From Aromatoleum petrolei (GTDB lineage: Bacteria > Pseudomonadota > Gammaproteobacteria > Burkholderiales > Rhodocyclaceae), in NCBI RefSeq assembly GCF_017894385.1, contig NZ_CP059560.1, forward strand, positions 4,534,501-4,598,500: a stretch of DNA of 64,000 bases. Direction: 5' to 3'. The notes beneath the pieces were generated by a model. It was not told the origin of the DNA. It saw only the letters and a list, made by a program, of their open reading frames with translations, and made no database searches. The translations under genes and the position numbers were made by a program. Shown piece after piece: positions 1 through 9,757 of this stretch (position 1 is the first letter of the stretch; every line of letters begins with the position of its first letter).

Positions 1-1
1 G

Positions 2-340
2 GTCGGCGTCGCATGCTCGATGGCGGCCGGCGGACTCGCTGAAGTGCTGGGCGGAACGCCCGAGCAGGTGGAGAATGCCGCCGAGATCGGAATGGAGCAC
101 AACCTGGGCCTGACCTGCGACCCCGTCGGCGGTCTGGTCCAGGTGCCCTGCATCGAGCGCAACGCAATGGGCTCGATCAAGGCGATCAACGCCGCCCGCA
201 TGGCGCTGCGTGGCGACGGCAAGCATTTCGTCTCGCTCGACAAGGTCATCAAGACCATGCGCGAGACCGGCGCCGACATGAAGTTGAAGTACAAGGAAAC
301 CGCCCGCGGCGGCCTCGCCGTGAACGTCATCGAATGTTGA
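2..340 (+). CDS. sdaA: L-serine dehydratase, C-terminal part (cut by window edge)
   Basis: This is the last 112 codons of an iron-sulfur L-serine ammonia-lyase, which converts serine to pyruvate and ammonia. The frame is already open at base 2, so the gene starts outside the window. Visible family features are the glycine-rich stretch around [12 protein letters not shown], the segment [19 protein letters not shown] with two cysteines that are cluster ligands in this family, and the conserved end [15 protein letters not shown]. The next gene, gcvT, follows within about 30 bases, so the pair is probably one serine/glycine transcription unit. Confidence 0.93.
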   Translation, partial: VGVACSMAAGGLAEVLGGTPEQVENAAEIGMEHNLGLTCDPVGGLVQVPCIERNAMGSIKAINAARMALRGDGKHFVSLDKVIKTMRETGADMKLKYKETARGGLAVNVIEC

Positions 341-372
341 TGACCCCAGACACTCAGACAAAAGGAATCATG

Positions 373-1503
373 ATGAGCGACATCCACTCCGACGCACCGC
401 TGCTGCGCACGCCCCTGTACGACCTGCACGTCTCCCTCGGCGCCAAGATGGTGCCCTTCGCGGGCTACGAGATGCCGGTGCAGTACCCGAGCGGGATCAT
501 CAAGGAACACACGCACACCCGCACCCAGGCTGGTCTGTTCGACGTGTCGCACATGGGCCAGGTCTTCCTGGTCGGCCCCGAGGCCGCCGCGGCGCTGGAA
601 ACCCTGGTGCCGGTCGATATCATCGACCTGCCGCAGGGCATGCAGCGTTACGCACTGTTCACCAACGAGACCGGCGGCGTCATGGACGACCTGATGGTCG
701 CGAACTTCGGCGACCGCCTGTTCGTGGTGGTGAACGCCGCGTGCAAGGCGCAGGACATCGCGCACATGCAGAAGCACCTGTCCGGCCGTTGCAAGGTCGA
801 GGTGCTCGATGACCGCGCACTGCTCGCGCTGCAAGGCCCGGCCGCCGCCACCGTGCTGGCCCGCCTCGCGCCCGAAGTCGCCAAGATGGTGTTCATGAAC
901 AGCATCACCGTGAACCTCCTCGGCGTGTCGTGCTACGTCAGCCGTTCCGGCTACACCGGCGAAGACGGGTACGAGATATCGGTGCCCGCCGACAAGGCCG
1001 AAGCCCTGGCGCGCGAGCTGCTGAGCCACCCCGAAGTCGCCCCGATCGGTCTCGGTGCGCGCGACTCGCTGCGCCTCGAAGCCGGGCTGTGCCTGTACGG
1101 CCACGACCTCGACGTGAACACCTCGCCGGTCGAAAGCAGCCTGCTGTGGGCGCTGTCCAAGCCCCGCCGTGCCGACGGCGCGCGTGCGGGCGGCTACCCC
1201 GGCGCCGACGTGATCCTCGGCCACATCGCCAACGGCGTGTCGCGCAAGCGCGTCGGCCTGCGTCCGAACGCCCGCGTGCCGGTGCGTGAAGGCGCGGAGA
1301 TCGTCGACGCCAGCGGCAAGAAGGTCGGCATCGTCACCAGCGGCGGCTTCGGCCCGACGCTGGAAGCGCCCGTCGCGATGGGCTACGTCGAAACCGCCCT
1401 GGCCAAGGTCGGCACCCAGCTCTCCGCGATCGTTCGCGGCAAGCCGGTTCCGGTCGAAGTCGCCAGCACCCCCTTCGTGCCGCAGCGCTACTACCGCGGC
1501 TGA
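373..1503 (+). CDS. gcvT: Aminomethyltransferase, glycine cleavage T protein
   Basis: The T protein moves the aminomethyl carbon from lipoyl-H protein to tetrahydrofolate, releasing ammonia. The 376-residue product has the family landmarks: [25 protein letters not shown] at the start, a folate-binding core with [21 protein letters not shown] in the middle and [21 protein letters not shown]. An in-frame ATG exists at 334 overlapping sdaA, and another at 370. I chose 373 because AAAGGA at 361-366 sits 6 bases upstream. No gcvH or gcvP is adjacent in this window; lipA follows instead, which fits because the glycine cleavage H protein needs lipoate. Confidence 0.95.
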   Translation: MSDIHSDAPLLRTPLYDLHVSLGAKMVPFAGYEMPVQYPSGIIKEHTHTRTQAGLFDVSHMGQVFLVGPEAAAALETLVPVDIIDLPQGMQRYALFTNETGGVMDDLMVANFGDRLFVVVNAACKAQDIAHMQKHLSGRCKVEVLDDRALLALQGPAAATVLARLAPEVAKMVFMNSITVNLLGVSCYVSRSGYTGEDGYEISVPADKAEALARELLSHPEVAPIGLGARDSLRLEAGLCLYGHDLDVNTSPVESSLLWALSKPRRADGARAGGYPGADVILGHIANGVSRKRVGLRPNARVPVREGAEIVDASGKKVGIVTSGGFGPTLEAPVAMGYVETALAKVGTQLSAIVRGKPVPVEVASTPFVPQRYYRG

Positions 1504-1655
1504 TGTAAGGGGCGGTCCGGCTCTCGATCGCACCAATCACTCCACCCGTTCGGGCTGAGCCAGTCGATGTTCCGTGAGGATCTTCGGCGGGCTCGGCACG
1601 TGCGGAAATCTGGATCGCGATCCCGAGAGCCGGGTCGCCCGCCGGAGCCTCACCC

Positions 1656-2624
1656 ATGCAGAACGCAAGCACCCCCACCCCGCAGGCCGGAATCAAGCAG
1701 CGCGGCGCCGACAAGACCGCGCGCATCCCGGTCAAGATCGTCCCGATCATGCCGGCCGAGCAGCTGCGCAAGCCAGAATGGATCCGCGCGGCCTTCCGGG
1801 GCACGAAGAGCGTGCGCCAGCTCACCGGCACGCTGCGTGAGAACCGCCTGCACACCGTGTGTGAGGAGGCCAACTGCCCGAACCTGGGCGAGTGCTTCAA
1901 CCACGGCACGGCGACCTTCATGATCATGGGGGCGATCTGCACGCGGCGCTGCCCGTTCTGCGACGTGGGCCACGGCCGCCCGCTGCCGCTGGACCCGGAA
2001 GAACCGAAGAACCTCGCGCAGACCGTAGCCGGGATGCGCCTGAAATACGTCGTGATCACGTCCGTCGACCGCGATGACCTGCGCGACGGCGGTGCCCAGC
2101 ACTTTGCCGACTGCATCCGCGAGACGCGCGACGCCAACCCCGGCATCACCGTCGAAGTGCTGACGCCGGACTTCCGTGGCCGCGTGGACCTCGCGCTCGA
2201 TGTGCTGACCGCCGAGCCGCCCGACGTCTTCAACCACAACATCGAGACCGTGCCGCGCCTTTACCGCGAGGTGCGCCCCGGTGCCGATTACGAGCACTCG
2301 CTGGATCTCCTCGCGGCCTTCAAGGAGCGCCACTCGAATGTCGCGACCAAGTCCGGCCTGATGCTGGGCGTGGGTGAGACGCGCGAGGAGATCGAAGCGA
2401 CGCTCGCCGACCTGCGCGCACACAAGGTCGACATGGTCACGATCGGCCAGTACCTGCAGCCCAGCCTGCACCACCTGCCGGTGCGCCGCTACGTGACGCC
2501 GGCCGAATTCGGCGAGCTGCGCGTCGTCGGCGAGAAGCTGGGCTTCCGCCACGTCGCCTCCGGCCCGATGGTGCGTTCCTCCTACCACGCCGACCTGCAG
2601 GCGCGCGGCGTGATCGGGGGGTAA
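1656..2624 (+). CDS. lipA: Lipoyl synthase (radical SAM)
   Basis: LipA inserts two sulfur atoms into octanoyl-carrier domains to make lipoate, which the glycine cleavage H protein and 2-oxoacid dehydrogenases require. The 322-residue protein carries both cluster motifs: the auxiliary cluster cysteines in [12 protein letters not shown] and the radical-SAM motif CTRRCPFC directly after GAICT. The C-terminal MVRSSYHAD is also typical. The ATG at 1656 is preceded by GGAG with 8-base spacing. It lies 150 bases after gcvT and 4 bases before the pterin aldolase-like gene. Confidence 0.96.
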   Translation: MQNASTPTPQAGIKQRGADKTARIPVKIVPIMPAEQLRKPEWIRAAFRGTKSVRQLTGTLRENRLHTVCEEANCPNLGECFNHGTATFMIMGAICTRRCPFCDVGHGRPLPLDPEEPKNLAQTVAGMRLKYVVITSVDRDDLRDGGAQHFADCIRETRDANPGITVEVLTPDFRGRVDLALDVLTAEPPDVFNHNIETVPRLYREVRPGADYEHSLDLLAAFKERHSNVATKSGLMLGVGETREEIEATLADLRAHKVDMVTIGQYLQPSLHHLPVRRYVTPAEFGELRVVGEKLGFRHVASGPMVRSSYHADLQARGVIGG

Positions 2625-2628
2625 GGCG

Positions 2629-3096
2629 ATGAATGCGATCTGGAGCGTGAAGATCGAACGCCTCGAGACCCGCCTCGCGGTGGGCATCTACGAGGATGAA
2701 CAGGAGCCGCAGCCGGTGTGGGTCTCCGTGACCCTGACGGGCCTCGCGCCCGCCGTGCCGGACGACCTCGACGGCTGCCTCGACTACGAGCCGCTGTGCC
2801 GCTGGCTCGCGACCGAATGGCCGCGCACGCCGCACACCCCGCTGCTGGAAACGCGCGTGAACGAAATTTTTGATTTCGCCTTCGGCCTCGACCCGCGTGT
2901 GCAGGAGGTGTCGGTCGGCCTCTACAAGCAGCGCGTCAGCCGCTACGCGACGGCGATCGGCATCGAGCGCACGACGAATCGTGGCGAGCACCAGCGCGCG
3001 ACGGAGTTGCGGCGGCGCAAGCAGCCGGTGGAACTTGTCGTGGCCGCTTCGGGGCACCCCGAAGTCCGAGCGCTGGCGGCGGGCGGGGCGCGCTGA
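2629..3096 (+). CDS. Dihydroneopterin aldolase family protein
   Basis: The 155-residue product resembles the FolB/FolX fold, which cleaves or epimerises 7,8-dihydroneopterin in folate synthesis. Family signs are VGIYEDEQEPQPVWVSVTL, with the glutamate that anchors the pterin, the central region LDYEPLCRWL, and VSVGLYKQR, where the lysine matches the catalytic position. It is about 35 residues longer than usual, with a basic C-terminal tail from about residue 120. The ATG lies 4 bases after the lipA stop and the gene is followed 5 bases later by pabB, so a folate role is supported by position. FolB versus FolX activity cannot be told from sequence alone. Confidence 0.8.
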   Translation: MNAIWSVKIERLETRLAVGIYEDEQEPQPVWVSVTLTGLAPAVPDDLDGCLDYEPLCRWLATEWPRTPHTPLLETRVNEIFDFAFGLDPRVQEVSVGLYKQRVSRYATAIGIERTTNRGEHQRATELRRRKQPVELVVAASGHPEVRALAAGGAR

Positions 3097-3101
3097 AGGT
3101 C

Positions 3102-4223
3102 ATGACGAGCCTGCGCTTCGACTTCCCGGCGGACGCCACGGGCGTTGATGCGCCCTTGCACTTCGCTGCGCCGCGCGAGCAACTCGTCGCGCGCGAGCCG
3201 CAGGACGTGCGTGCGGTGCTGGCCCGTGCCGACGTGCTGGCTCGCGCCGGCGCGTGGGTCGCGGGCTTCGTCTGCTACGAGGCGGGCTCCGCCTTCGACC
3301 CCGCCTTCCGCTTCCGTCAGCGTCCGGCCTTGCCGCTGGCCTGGTTCGGGGTGTTCGACGGACCGGCGGACACGGTCGAGCCCCCGCGTGCGGCGGCGCG
3401 TTGCGACGACTGGCAGCCGGGTGTCGAGCGCGACCGCTATGACGTCGACATCGGCCGCATCCTCGACCACATCCGTGCCGGCGACGTGTACCAGATCAAT
3501 CACACGATCCGCCTGCACGGCCGCTACGACGGCGACCATCGCGCGCTCTACGAGCACCTGCGTGCGGGTCAGCCGACGGGCTACTGCGCGCTGCTCGACC
3601 TCGGGCGCCACCGCATCCTGTCCTTGTCGCCGGAGCTCTTCTTCCGCCGCGATGGCGAACGCCTGATCTCGAAACCGATGAAGGGCACGCTCGCGCGAGG
3701 CAGCAACGCGGAGCAGGACGCCCGGCATGCCGAAGTGCTGGCCGCTTCCGAGAAGAACCGCGCCGAGAATCTGATGATCGTGGATCTCATCCGCAACGAC
3801 ATGTCGCGGGTCGCGCGCCCCCACAGCGTGCGCGTGCCGCACCTTTTCTCCGTCGAGACCTATCCGACCGTGTTCCAGATGACCTCGACGGTGGCGGCCG
3901 AGCTGCGCCCGGAAGCGGATCTGGCGGACATCTTCGCCGCGCTCTTTCCCTGCGGCTCGATCACCGGCGCGCCCAAGATCAAGGCGATGGAGATCATCGC
4001 CGGGCTCGAGGCCGAACCGCGTGGCATCTACTGTGGTGCGATCGGTCTGCTGAAACCGGGCGGCGACGCGATCTTCAACGTCGCGATCCGCACACTGGCG
4101 CTGGACGGCCTTACCGGCCGCGCGGAATACGGCGTCGGCGGCGGCATCACGGCCGACTCGGTCGCGCACGACGAATACGAGGAGATGCGCGCCAAGGCCC
4201 GCATCCTGCGGTGTGCCGCATGA
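3102..4223 (+). CDS. pabB: Aminodeoxychorismate synthase component I
   Basis: PabB aminates chorismate to 4-amino-4-deoxychorismate on the route to p-aminobenzoate and folate. The 373 residues are a compact chorismate-binding domain. Recognisable blocks are SPELFFRRDGERLISKPMKGT, NRAENLMIVDLIRNDMSRVA, PCGSITGAPKIKAMEII and the end GVGGGITADSVAHDEYEEM. The KPMKGT motif is typical of the PabB branch (PIKGT), where the lysine is the nucleophile. No aminodeoxychorismate lyase domain is fused. The start ATG has AAGG just upstream and sits 5 bases after the aldolase-like gene, which is consistent with a folate mini-operon. Confidence 0.9.
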   Translation: MTSLRFDFPADATGVDAPLHFAAPREQLVAREPQDVRAVLARADVLARAGAWVAGFVCYEAGSAFDPAFRFRQRPALPLAWFGVFDGPADTVEPPRAAARCDDWQPGVERDRYDVDIGRILDHIRAGDVYQINHTIRLHGRYDGDHRALYEHLRAGQPTGYCALLDLGRHRILSLSPELFFRRDGERLISKPMKGTLARGSNAEQDARHAEVLAASEKNRAENLMIVDLIRNDMSRVARPHSVRVPHLFSVETYPTVFQMTSTVAAELRPEADLADIFAALFPCGSITGAPKIKAMEIIAGLEAEPRGIYCGAIGLLKPGGDAIFNVAIRTLALDGLTGRAEYGVGGGITADSVAHDEYEEMRAKARILRCAA

Positions 4224-4432
4224 ACAGGGCCGCAACGGGCAGGGCTGGTCGAAACGATATTTCGCCGCAGGCTGAATACCGCAAGAACATGTCGCATACC
4301 GAACATCGAAGCAGGGGCATACGGCTTTAAATTCCCGAAGGGTCGCGGCCATCACGACGGCCGTGTTCGGCATCCGACATACTCGTCAGTCACTACAATC
4401 AGTTAGACATGCCAGAAGGGCAGGGCAGGGAC

Positions 4433-7400
4433 ATGAAACCGATCAAGAGCATCCTCGTCGCCAACCGTGGCGAAATCGCGATCCGCGTCTTCCGCGCCGC
4501 GAGCGAGATGGGCATCCGCACGGTGGCGATCTACGCCAACGAGGACCGCTTCGCGCTGCACCGCTTCAAGGCCGACGAGTCCTACCTCGTGGGGAACGGC
4601 CAGAAGCCGATCGCCGCCTATCTCGATATCGCCGACATCATCCGCGTCGCCAAGGACGCCGGCGTCGATGCCATCCACCCCGGCTACGGTTTCCTGTCCG
4701 AGAACCCCGAATTCGCCGAAGCCTGCGCCGCCGCCGGCGTCGCCTTCATCGGCCCGCAGCCGCAGGTGATGAGGGACCTCGGCAACAAGGTCGCCGCACG
4801 CAACTTGGCGGTTGCTGCCGGCGTCCCGGTCGTGCCTGCCACCGGCGCACTGCCGAACGATCTCGACGAGATCAAGCGCCTCGCGCGCGAAGTCGGCTAC
4901 CCCCTGATGCTCAAGGCGAGCTGGGGCGGCGGCGGTCGCGGCATGCGCGCGATCGAGAACGAGGAGGAGCTCCCCGGCCTGCTGGACGTCGCTCGCCGCG
5001 AGGCGCTCGCCGCCTTCGGCAACGACGAGGTGTATCTGGAGAAACTCGTGCGCCGCGCCCGCCACGTCGAAGTGCAGGTGCTGGGCGACACCCACGGCAA
5101 TCTGGTGCACCTCTTTGAGCGCGACTGCTCGGTGCAGCGTCGCAACCAGAAGGTCGTCGAGCGTGCCCCCGCCCCGTATCTGGACGACGCGCGCCGCACC
5201 GAACTGTGCGAGTCCGCGCTGAAGCTATGCCGTGCCGCGCATTACACCCATGCCGGCACCGTCGAATTCCTCATGGACGCCGATACCGGCGCCTTCTACT
5301 TCATCGAAGTGAATCCGCGGATTCAGGTCGAGCACACCGTCACCGAGCAGGTCACCGGCGTCGACATCGTCAAGGCGCAGATCCGCGTCACCGAAGGCGC
5401 GCGCATCGGTGCGGCCGACGCCTACCTGCCGGCGCAATCCGACATCCGCCTCAACGGCCACGCGCTGCAGTGCCGCGTTACCACCGAAGACCCCGAGAAC
5501 AACTTCACCCCCGACTACGGCCGCATCACCGCCTACCGCAGCGCTGCGGGCTTCGGCCTGCGTCTCGACGGTGGCACCGCCTATTCGGGCGCGGTCATCA
5601 CCCCGTTCTACGACTCGCTGCTGGTGAAGGTCACCGCCTGGGGCCACAGTCCGGATGAGGCCATCGCGCGCATGGACCGCGGTCTGCGCGAGTTCCGCAT
5701 CCGCGGCGTGTCGTCGAACCTGCAGTTCCTCGAGAACGTCATCGCGCATCCGCTGTTCAAGTCCGGCGAATGCACGACGCGCTTCATCGACACCACGCCC
5801 GAACTCTTCCGCTTCCAGAAGCGCCAGGATCGCGCGACCAAGCTGCTGAAATTCCTCGGCGAAGTCAGCGTCAACGGCAATCCCGAGATGGCCGGCCGCC
5901 AGGCCCCCAAGCTCCCGCTCGCCAAGCCGATCAAGCCGGTCGTCGACCTCGCCGTGCCCCCGCCCGCGGGCACGCGCGATCGCCTCAAGGAACTCGGCCC
6001 CCAGCGGTTCGCCGAGTGGATGAAGAGCGAGCGTCGGGTGCTGCTCACCGACACCACGATGCGCGACGCGCACCAGTCGCTCTTCGCCACCCGTATGCGC
6101 ACGCGCGACATGCTCGAGATCGCGCCGCACTACGCGCGCCTCGTGCCCGAGCTCTTCTCGCTCGAATGCTGGGGCGGGGCGACCTTCGACGTGGCACTCC
6201 GCTTCCTCAAGGAAGACCCGTGGGAGCGCCTCGCGCGCCTGCGCCAGGCTGTGCCCAACGTGCTGTTCCAGATGCTCCTGCGCGCCTCGAACGCCGTCGG
6301 CTACACCAACTACTCCGACAACGTCGTGCGCTACTTCGTGCAGCAGGCGGCGAAGGAGGGCGTGGACGTCTTCCGCGTGTTCGATTCGCTCAACTGGATC
6401 GACAACATGCGCGTCGCGATGGATGCCGTGAATGAAGCGGGCGCGCTGTGCGAAGGCACGATCTGCTACACCGGCGACCTCTTCGACACGAGCCGCCCGA
6501 AGTACAACCTGAAGTACTACGTCGATCTCGCCAAGCAGCTCGAAAAGGCCGGCGCCCACATCCTGGGCATCAAGGACATGGCCGGCGTGTGCAAGCCGCG
6601 CGCCGCCAAGGCCCTCGTCAAGGCGTTGAAGGAAGAAGTGGGCCTCCCGATCCACTTCCACACCCACGACACCTCGGGCATTGCCGCCGCGAGCGTGCTC
6701 GCCGCGATTGAAGCGGGGGTGGATGCCGTCGATGGCGCGATGGACGCCATGAGCGGTCTCACCTCACAACCGAACCTCGGTTCCATCGCCGCGGCGCTCG
6801 CCGGTTCCGAACGCGACACCGGCCTCGATCTCGACGCGATGCAGTCGCTGTCGCACTACTGGGAAGGCGTGCGCCGCGCCTACGCCCCCTTCGAGGCCGA
6901 CATCCGCTGCGGCACCTCCGACGTGTACAAGCACGAGATGCCCGGCGGTCAATACACCAACCTGAGGGAACAGGCCCGCGCGATGGGCCTGGAACACCGC
7001 TGGCCGGAGGTCTCGCAGGCCTACGCCGACGTGAACCAGCTCTTCGGCGACATCGTGAAAGTCACGCCGACCTCGAAAGTCGTCGGCGACATGGCGCTCT
7101 TCATGGTCGCCAACGACCTCACGCCCGAGGAAGTGCGCGACCCCGGCAAGGAAATCGCCTTCCCCGAGTCGGTGATCTCGCTCTTCCGCGGCGAACTGGG
7201 CTTTCCGCCCGACGGCTTCCCCAAGGAACTGGAACGCAAGGTCCTCAAAGGCGGCGACCCCCTCAAGGGCCGTGCCGGCGACTTCCTGCCCGCGGTCGAC
7301 CTCGACGCCGCGCGTGCCGAAGCGCAAAGCGCCACCGGCCGCCAGATCTCCGACACCGACCTCGCCTCCTGGCTGATGTACCCCAAGGTCTTCAAGGACT

Positions 7401-7882
7401 ACGCCGCGCACCACGCGTGCTACGGCGATGTCTCGCTGCTGCCCACGCCGGTGTTCTTCTACGGCCTCAAGGACCGCGAAGAGATCAGCGTCGACATCGA
7501 GCGCGGCAAGAGCCTCATCGTGCGCCAGACTGGCAGCAGCGACACGCCGGACGAGGAGGGGCGTGTCAAAGTCTTCTTCGAGCTCAACGGCCAGCCGCGC
7601 CTGCAGCGCATCCCGAAAGCGGGGGCCGCCCCCACCGGACGCCGCCACCCGAAGATGGACGAGGCGAACCCCAATCACGTCGGCGCGCCGATGCCGGGCG
7701 CGGTCGTCACCGTCGCGGTGCACGCCGGCCAGAAGATCGCCAAGGGCACGCCGCTCGTCTCGATCGAGGCGATGAAGATGGAAACGGCGCTCACCGCCGA
7801 GCGCGACGGCGTCGTGAAAGCCGTGTTCGTGAAGCCCGGTGACAAGGTCGCGGCGAAGGATCTGCTGGTCGAGCTGCAATAG
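4433..7882 (+). CDS. pyc: Pyruvate carboxylase, single chain
   Basis: This biotin enzyme makes oxaloacetate from pyruvate, bicarbonate and ATP (anaplerosis). Domain order over 1149 residues: biotin carboxylase/ATP-grasp (about 1-460, from KSILVANRGEIAIRVFRAA, with KASWGGGGRGM and EVNPRIQVEHTVTE), carboxyltransferase (about 540-810, LTDTTMRDAHQSL, SLECWGGATFDVALRFL, HFHTHDTSG), the conserved linker, and the biotinyl domain ending with EAMKMET, whose lysine (about 1115) is biotinylated. ATG 4409 is possible, but 4433 with AGGG upstream gives the canonical N terminus. The gene is monocistronic: a 209-base gap precedes it and a strong terminator follows. Confidence 0.96.
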   Translation: MKPIKSILVANRGEIAIRVFRAASEMGIRTVAIYANEDRFALHRFKADESYLVGNGQKPIAAYLDIADIIRVAKDAGVDAIHPGYGFLSENPEFAEACAAAGVAFIGPQPQVMRDLGNKVAARNLAVAAGVPVVPATGALPNDLDEIKRLAREVGYPLMLKASWGGGGRGMRAIENEEELPGLLDVARREALAAFGNDEVYLEKLVRRARHVEVQVLGDTHGNLVHLFERDCSVQRRNQKVVERAPAPYLDDARRTELCESALKLCRAAHYTHAGTVEFLMDADTGAFYFIEVNPRIQVEHTVTEQVTGVDIVKAQIRVTEGARIGAADAYLPAQSDIRLNGHALQCRVTTEDPENNFTPDYGRITAYRSAAGFGLRLDGGTAYSGAVITPFYDSLLVKVTAWGHSPDEAIARMDRGLREFRIRGVSSNLQFLENVIAHPLFKSGECTTRFIDTTPELFRFQKRQDRATKLLKFLGEVSVNGNPEMAGRQAPKLPLAKPIKPVVDLAVPPPAGTRDRLKELGPQRFAEWMKSERRVLLTDTTMRDAHQSLFATRMRTRDMLEIAPHYARLVPELFSLECWGGATFDVALRFLKEDPWERLARLRQAVPNVLFQMLLRASNAVGYTNYSDNVVRYFVQQAAKEGVDVFRVFDSLNWIDNMRVAMDAVNEAGALCEGTICYTGDLFDTSRPKYNLKYYVDLAKQLEKAGAHILGIKDMAGVCKPRAAKALVKALKEEVGLPIHFHTHDTSGIAAASVLAAIEAGVDAVDGAMDAMSGLTSQPNLGSIAAALAGSERDTGLDLDAMQSLSHYWEGVRRAYAPFEADIRCGTSDVYKHEMPGGQYTNLREQARAMGLEHRWPEVSQAYADVNQLFGDIVKVTPTSKVVGDMALFMVANDLTPEEVRDPGKEIAFPESVISLFRGELGFPPDGFPKELERKVLKGGDPLKGRAGDFLPAVDLDAARAEAQSATGRQISDTDLASWLMYPKVFKDYAAHHACYGDVSLLPTPVFFYGLKDREEISVDIERGKSLIVRQTGSSDTPDEEGRVKVFFELNGQPRLQRIPKAGAAPTGRRHPKMDEANPNHVGAPMPGAVVTVAVHAGQKIAKGTPLVSIEAMKMETALTAERDGVVKAVFVKPGDKVAAKDLLVELQ

Positions 7883-7930
7883 CCGCCGGCGCACAGTGTT
7901 CTCCCCCTTCTCTCCAGAGGGGTCTTGCAG

Positions 7931-7960
7931 GTCCGGGTCATGGTGCCCGGACTTTTTTTT
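7931..7960 (+). terminator. Rho-independent terminator after pyc
   Basis: A perfect 7-bp stem GTCCGGG/CCCGGAC with an 8-base loop is followed directly by eight T residues. It lies 48 bases after the pyc stop codon, so it ends that transcript. Confidence 0.9.
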
Positions 7961-8154
7961 GCGCGTCGGCGGCGTGCGTGATCGTGCTGTCGTCGATGAT
8001 TGCCCGGACCCGTAGTGCAAGAGCGGCGCAGCGTATCCCGCCAAGTCGCGCTCAAGCGCATCCGGTCAGCTGAAGCGGCGATGCGATGCCGGTGGAAGGC
8101 CGTCCATGGATTAGTATTCCCCCCACTGCCATCACCACGTTGCGAGGAGTTCGG

Positions 8155-9168
8155 ATGAGAGTCTTTCAGGTCGAAAACGCGTGGTCCGACGACAACCTGC
8201 GCATCGGCGAGCGCCCCGAGCCCACTGCCGGCCCCGGCGAAGTCAGGCTCAGGATGCTCGCCTCCGCGCTCAATTATCGCGACCTGCTGGTGCCGCGGCG
8301 CGGCTACGGATCACGCATGCAGGCCCTGCCGCTGATCATGCTCAGCGATGGCGTAGGGCGGATCGACCAGGTCGGTAGTGGCGTTGATGCATTCCACCTC
8401 GGCGATCGTGTCTGCCCGCTGTTCTACTCGACCTGGCCCGACGGCGAGCCGAGCGCGGAGCACATGGCGCGCAGCCTCGGCTGCGAAAGCGACGGCACCA
8501 TGGCCGAGTACATGGTCGTCCCGGCCTCGACGATCGCCCACGTCCCCGCGCACCTCGACGACACCGAGGCCGCCACCCTGCCCACGGCCGCCGTCACCGC
8601 GTGGCGCGCGCTCGTCACGGAAGGGCGGGTGAAGGCCGGCGACACGGTGCTGGTCCAGGGCACCGGCGGCGTCTCCCTGTTCGCGCTGCAGTTCGCCAAA
8701 CTGCTCGGCGCGCGGGTCGTCTGCACCTCGTCCAGCGACGAGAAGCTCGAACGCGTCCGCGAAATGGGCGCCGACGTCACCATCAACTACCGCTCGACGC
8801 CCGAATGGGGCCGCGTCGCGCGCGACGCAGCGGGCGGCGGTGGCGTCGACCATGTGATCGAGGTCGGCGGGCAGGGCACGCTGACGCAATCCCTGCGCGC
8901 GGTGCGGCCGGGCGGCGCGATCAGCTTGATCGGCGTGCTGGGCGGTTCCGTCATGGACGCGCCGCTGGGGCTGGTCGTCACGCGCCACGTCCGCCTGCAG
9001 GGCATCACCGTCGGCAACCGCGAGGATTTCCTCGCGATGTCGCGCGCGATCGCACACAGCGGCATGCGCCCCGTCGTCGACCGCAGCTTCCCGTTCGAGG
9101 AGCTGCGCGAGGCCATGCAGTACCTGGCCAGCGGCCGCCATTTCGGCAAGATCTGCATTCGGCACTGA
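8155..9168 (+). CDS. Zinc-type alcohol dehydrogenase-like / quinone oxidoreductase family
   Basis: The 337-residue product belongs to the medium-chain dehydrogenase/reductase superfamily. The N-terminal GroES-like half has [10 protein letters not shown] and [22 protein letters not shown]. The C-terminal Rossmann half has [29 protein letters not shown], the nucleotide-binding motif, and [13 protein letters not shown]. Catalytic-zinc cysteines are not evident, so NAD(P)H-dependent reduction of an enone or quinone is more likely than alcohol oxidation. The ORF is open from 8086, but GAGGAG at 8144-8149 supports ATG 8155. The substrate is unknown. The yaiI-like gene follows after 16 bases. Confidence 0.82.
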   Translation: MRVFQVENAWSDDNLRIGERPEPTAGPGEVRLRMLASALNYRDLLVPRRGYGSRMQALPLIMLSDGVGRIDQVGSGVDAFHLGDRVCPLFYSTWPDGEPSAEHMARSLGCESDGTMAEYMVVPASTIAHVPAHLDDTEAATLPTAAVTAWRALVTEGRVKAGDTVLVQGTGGVSLFALQFAKLLGARVVCTSSSDEKLERVREMGADVTINYRSTPEWGRVARDAAGGGGVDHVIEVGGQGTLTQSLRAVRPGGAISLIGVLGGSVMDAPLGLVVTRHVRLQGITVGNREDFLAMSRAIAHSGMRPVVDRSFPFEELREAMQYLASGRHFGKICIRH

Positions 9169-9184
9169 CAGCACAGGATATTTC

Positions 9185-9622
9185 ATGCACATCTGGGTCG
9201 ACGCCGACGCCTGCCCCGGCGTCATCAAGGAAATCCTCTTCCGCGCCGCGGAGCGCACCAAACGCCCGCTCACCCTGGTCGCCAACCAGTATCTGCGCAT
9301 TCCAGCGTCGCCGCAGGTCCGGATGATCCAGGTCCCGGGCGGCCTGGACGAGGCCGACAAATACATCGCCGCGCACGTGCAGGCCGGGGACCTCGTCATC
9401 ACCGCCGACATCCCGCTCGCCGCCGCAATCGTCGAAAAGGACGCTCACGCGCTGTCGCCGCGCGGCGAACTCTACGGCAAGGAAAACATCCGCCAACTGC
9501 TCGACATGCGCAACTTCATGGACACCTTGCGCAGCACCGGCGTGGACACCGGCGGTCCGGCGGCATTCAGCGCAGGGGACCGACAGGCGTTTGCGAACCG
9601 GCTGGATCGCCTGTTGAGGTAG
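9185..9622 (+). CDS. YaiI/YqxD family protein (DUF188)
   Basis: The 145-residue protein begins [22 protein letters not shown], the signature of the conserved YaiI/YqxD (DUF188) family, and continues with [21 protein letters not shown] and [12 protein letters not shown]. The aspartate-rich start and the ITADIPLA block suggest a PIN-like, metal-binding fold, but no reaction is established for the family. It lies 16 bases after the dehydrogenase gene and is probably cotranscribed with it. Confidence 0.88.
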   Translation: MHIWVDADACPGVIKEILFRAAERTKRPLTLVANQYLRIPASPQVRMIQVPGGLDEADKYIAAHVQAGDLVITADIPLAAAIVEKDAHALSPRGELYGKENIRQLLDMRNFMDTLRSTGVDTGGPAAFSAGDRQAFANRLDRLLR

Positions 9623-9757
9623 CGCCCCTCGAGTACGCCGACGCGTCGTCGCTTCCCGCATAGGCTGGCCCAATTGCGCAGCAACGAGCCGCATACGCAT
9701 TTGGCTGGCCGACGCACGCGCGAACAATCAAAGTCATTTCCCACAAAGATCGACCCG

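Noticed and set aside
9674..9757. TTG start extending D-serine dehydratase by 28 residues
   Set aside because: The extra residues match nothing typical of the family, and ATG 9758 gives the normal length.
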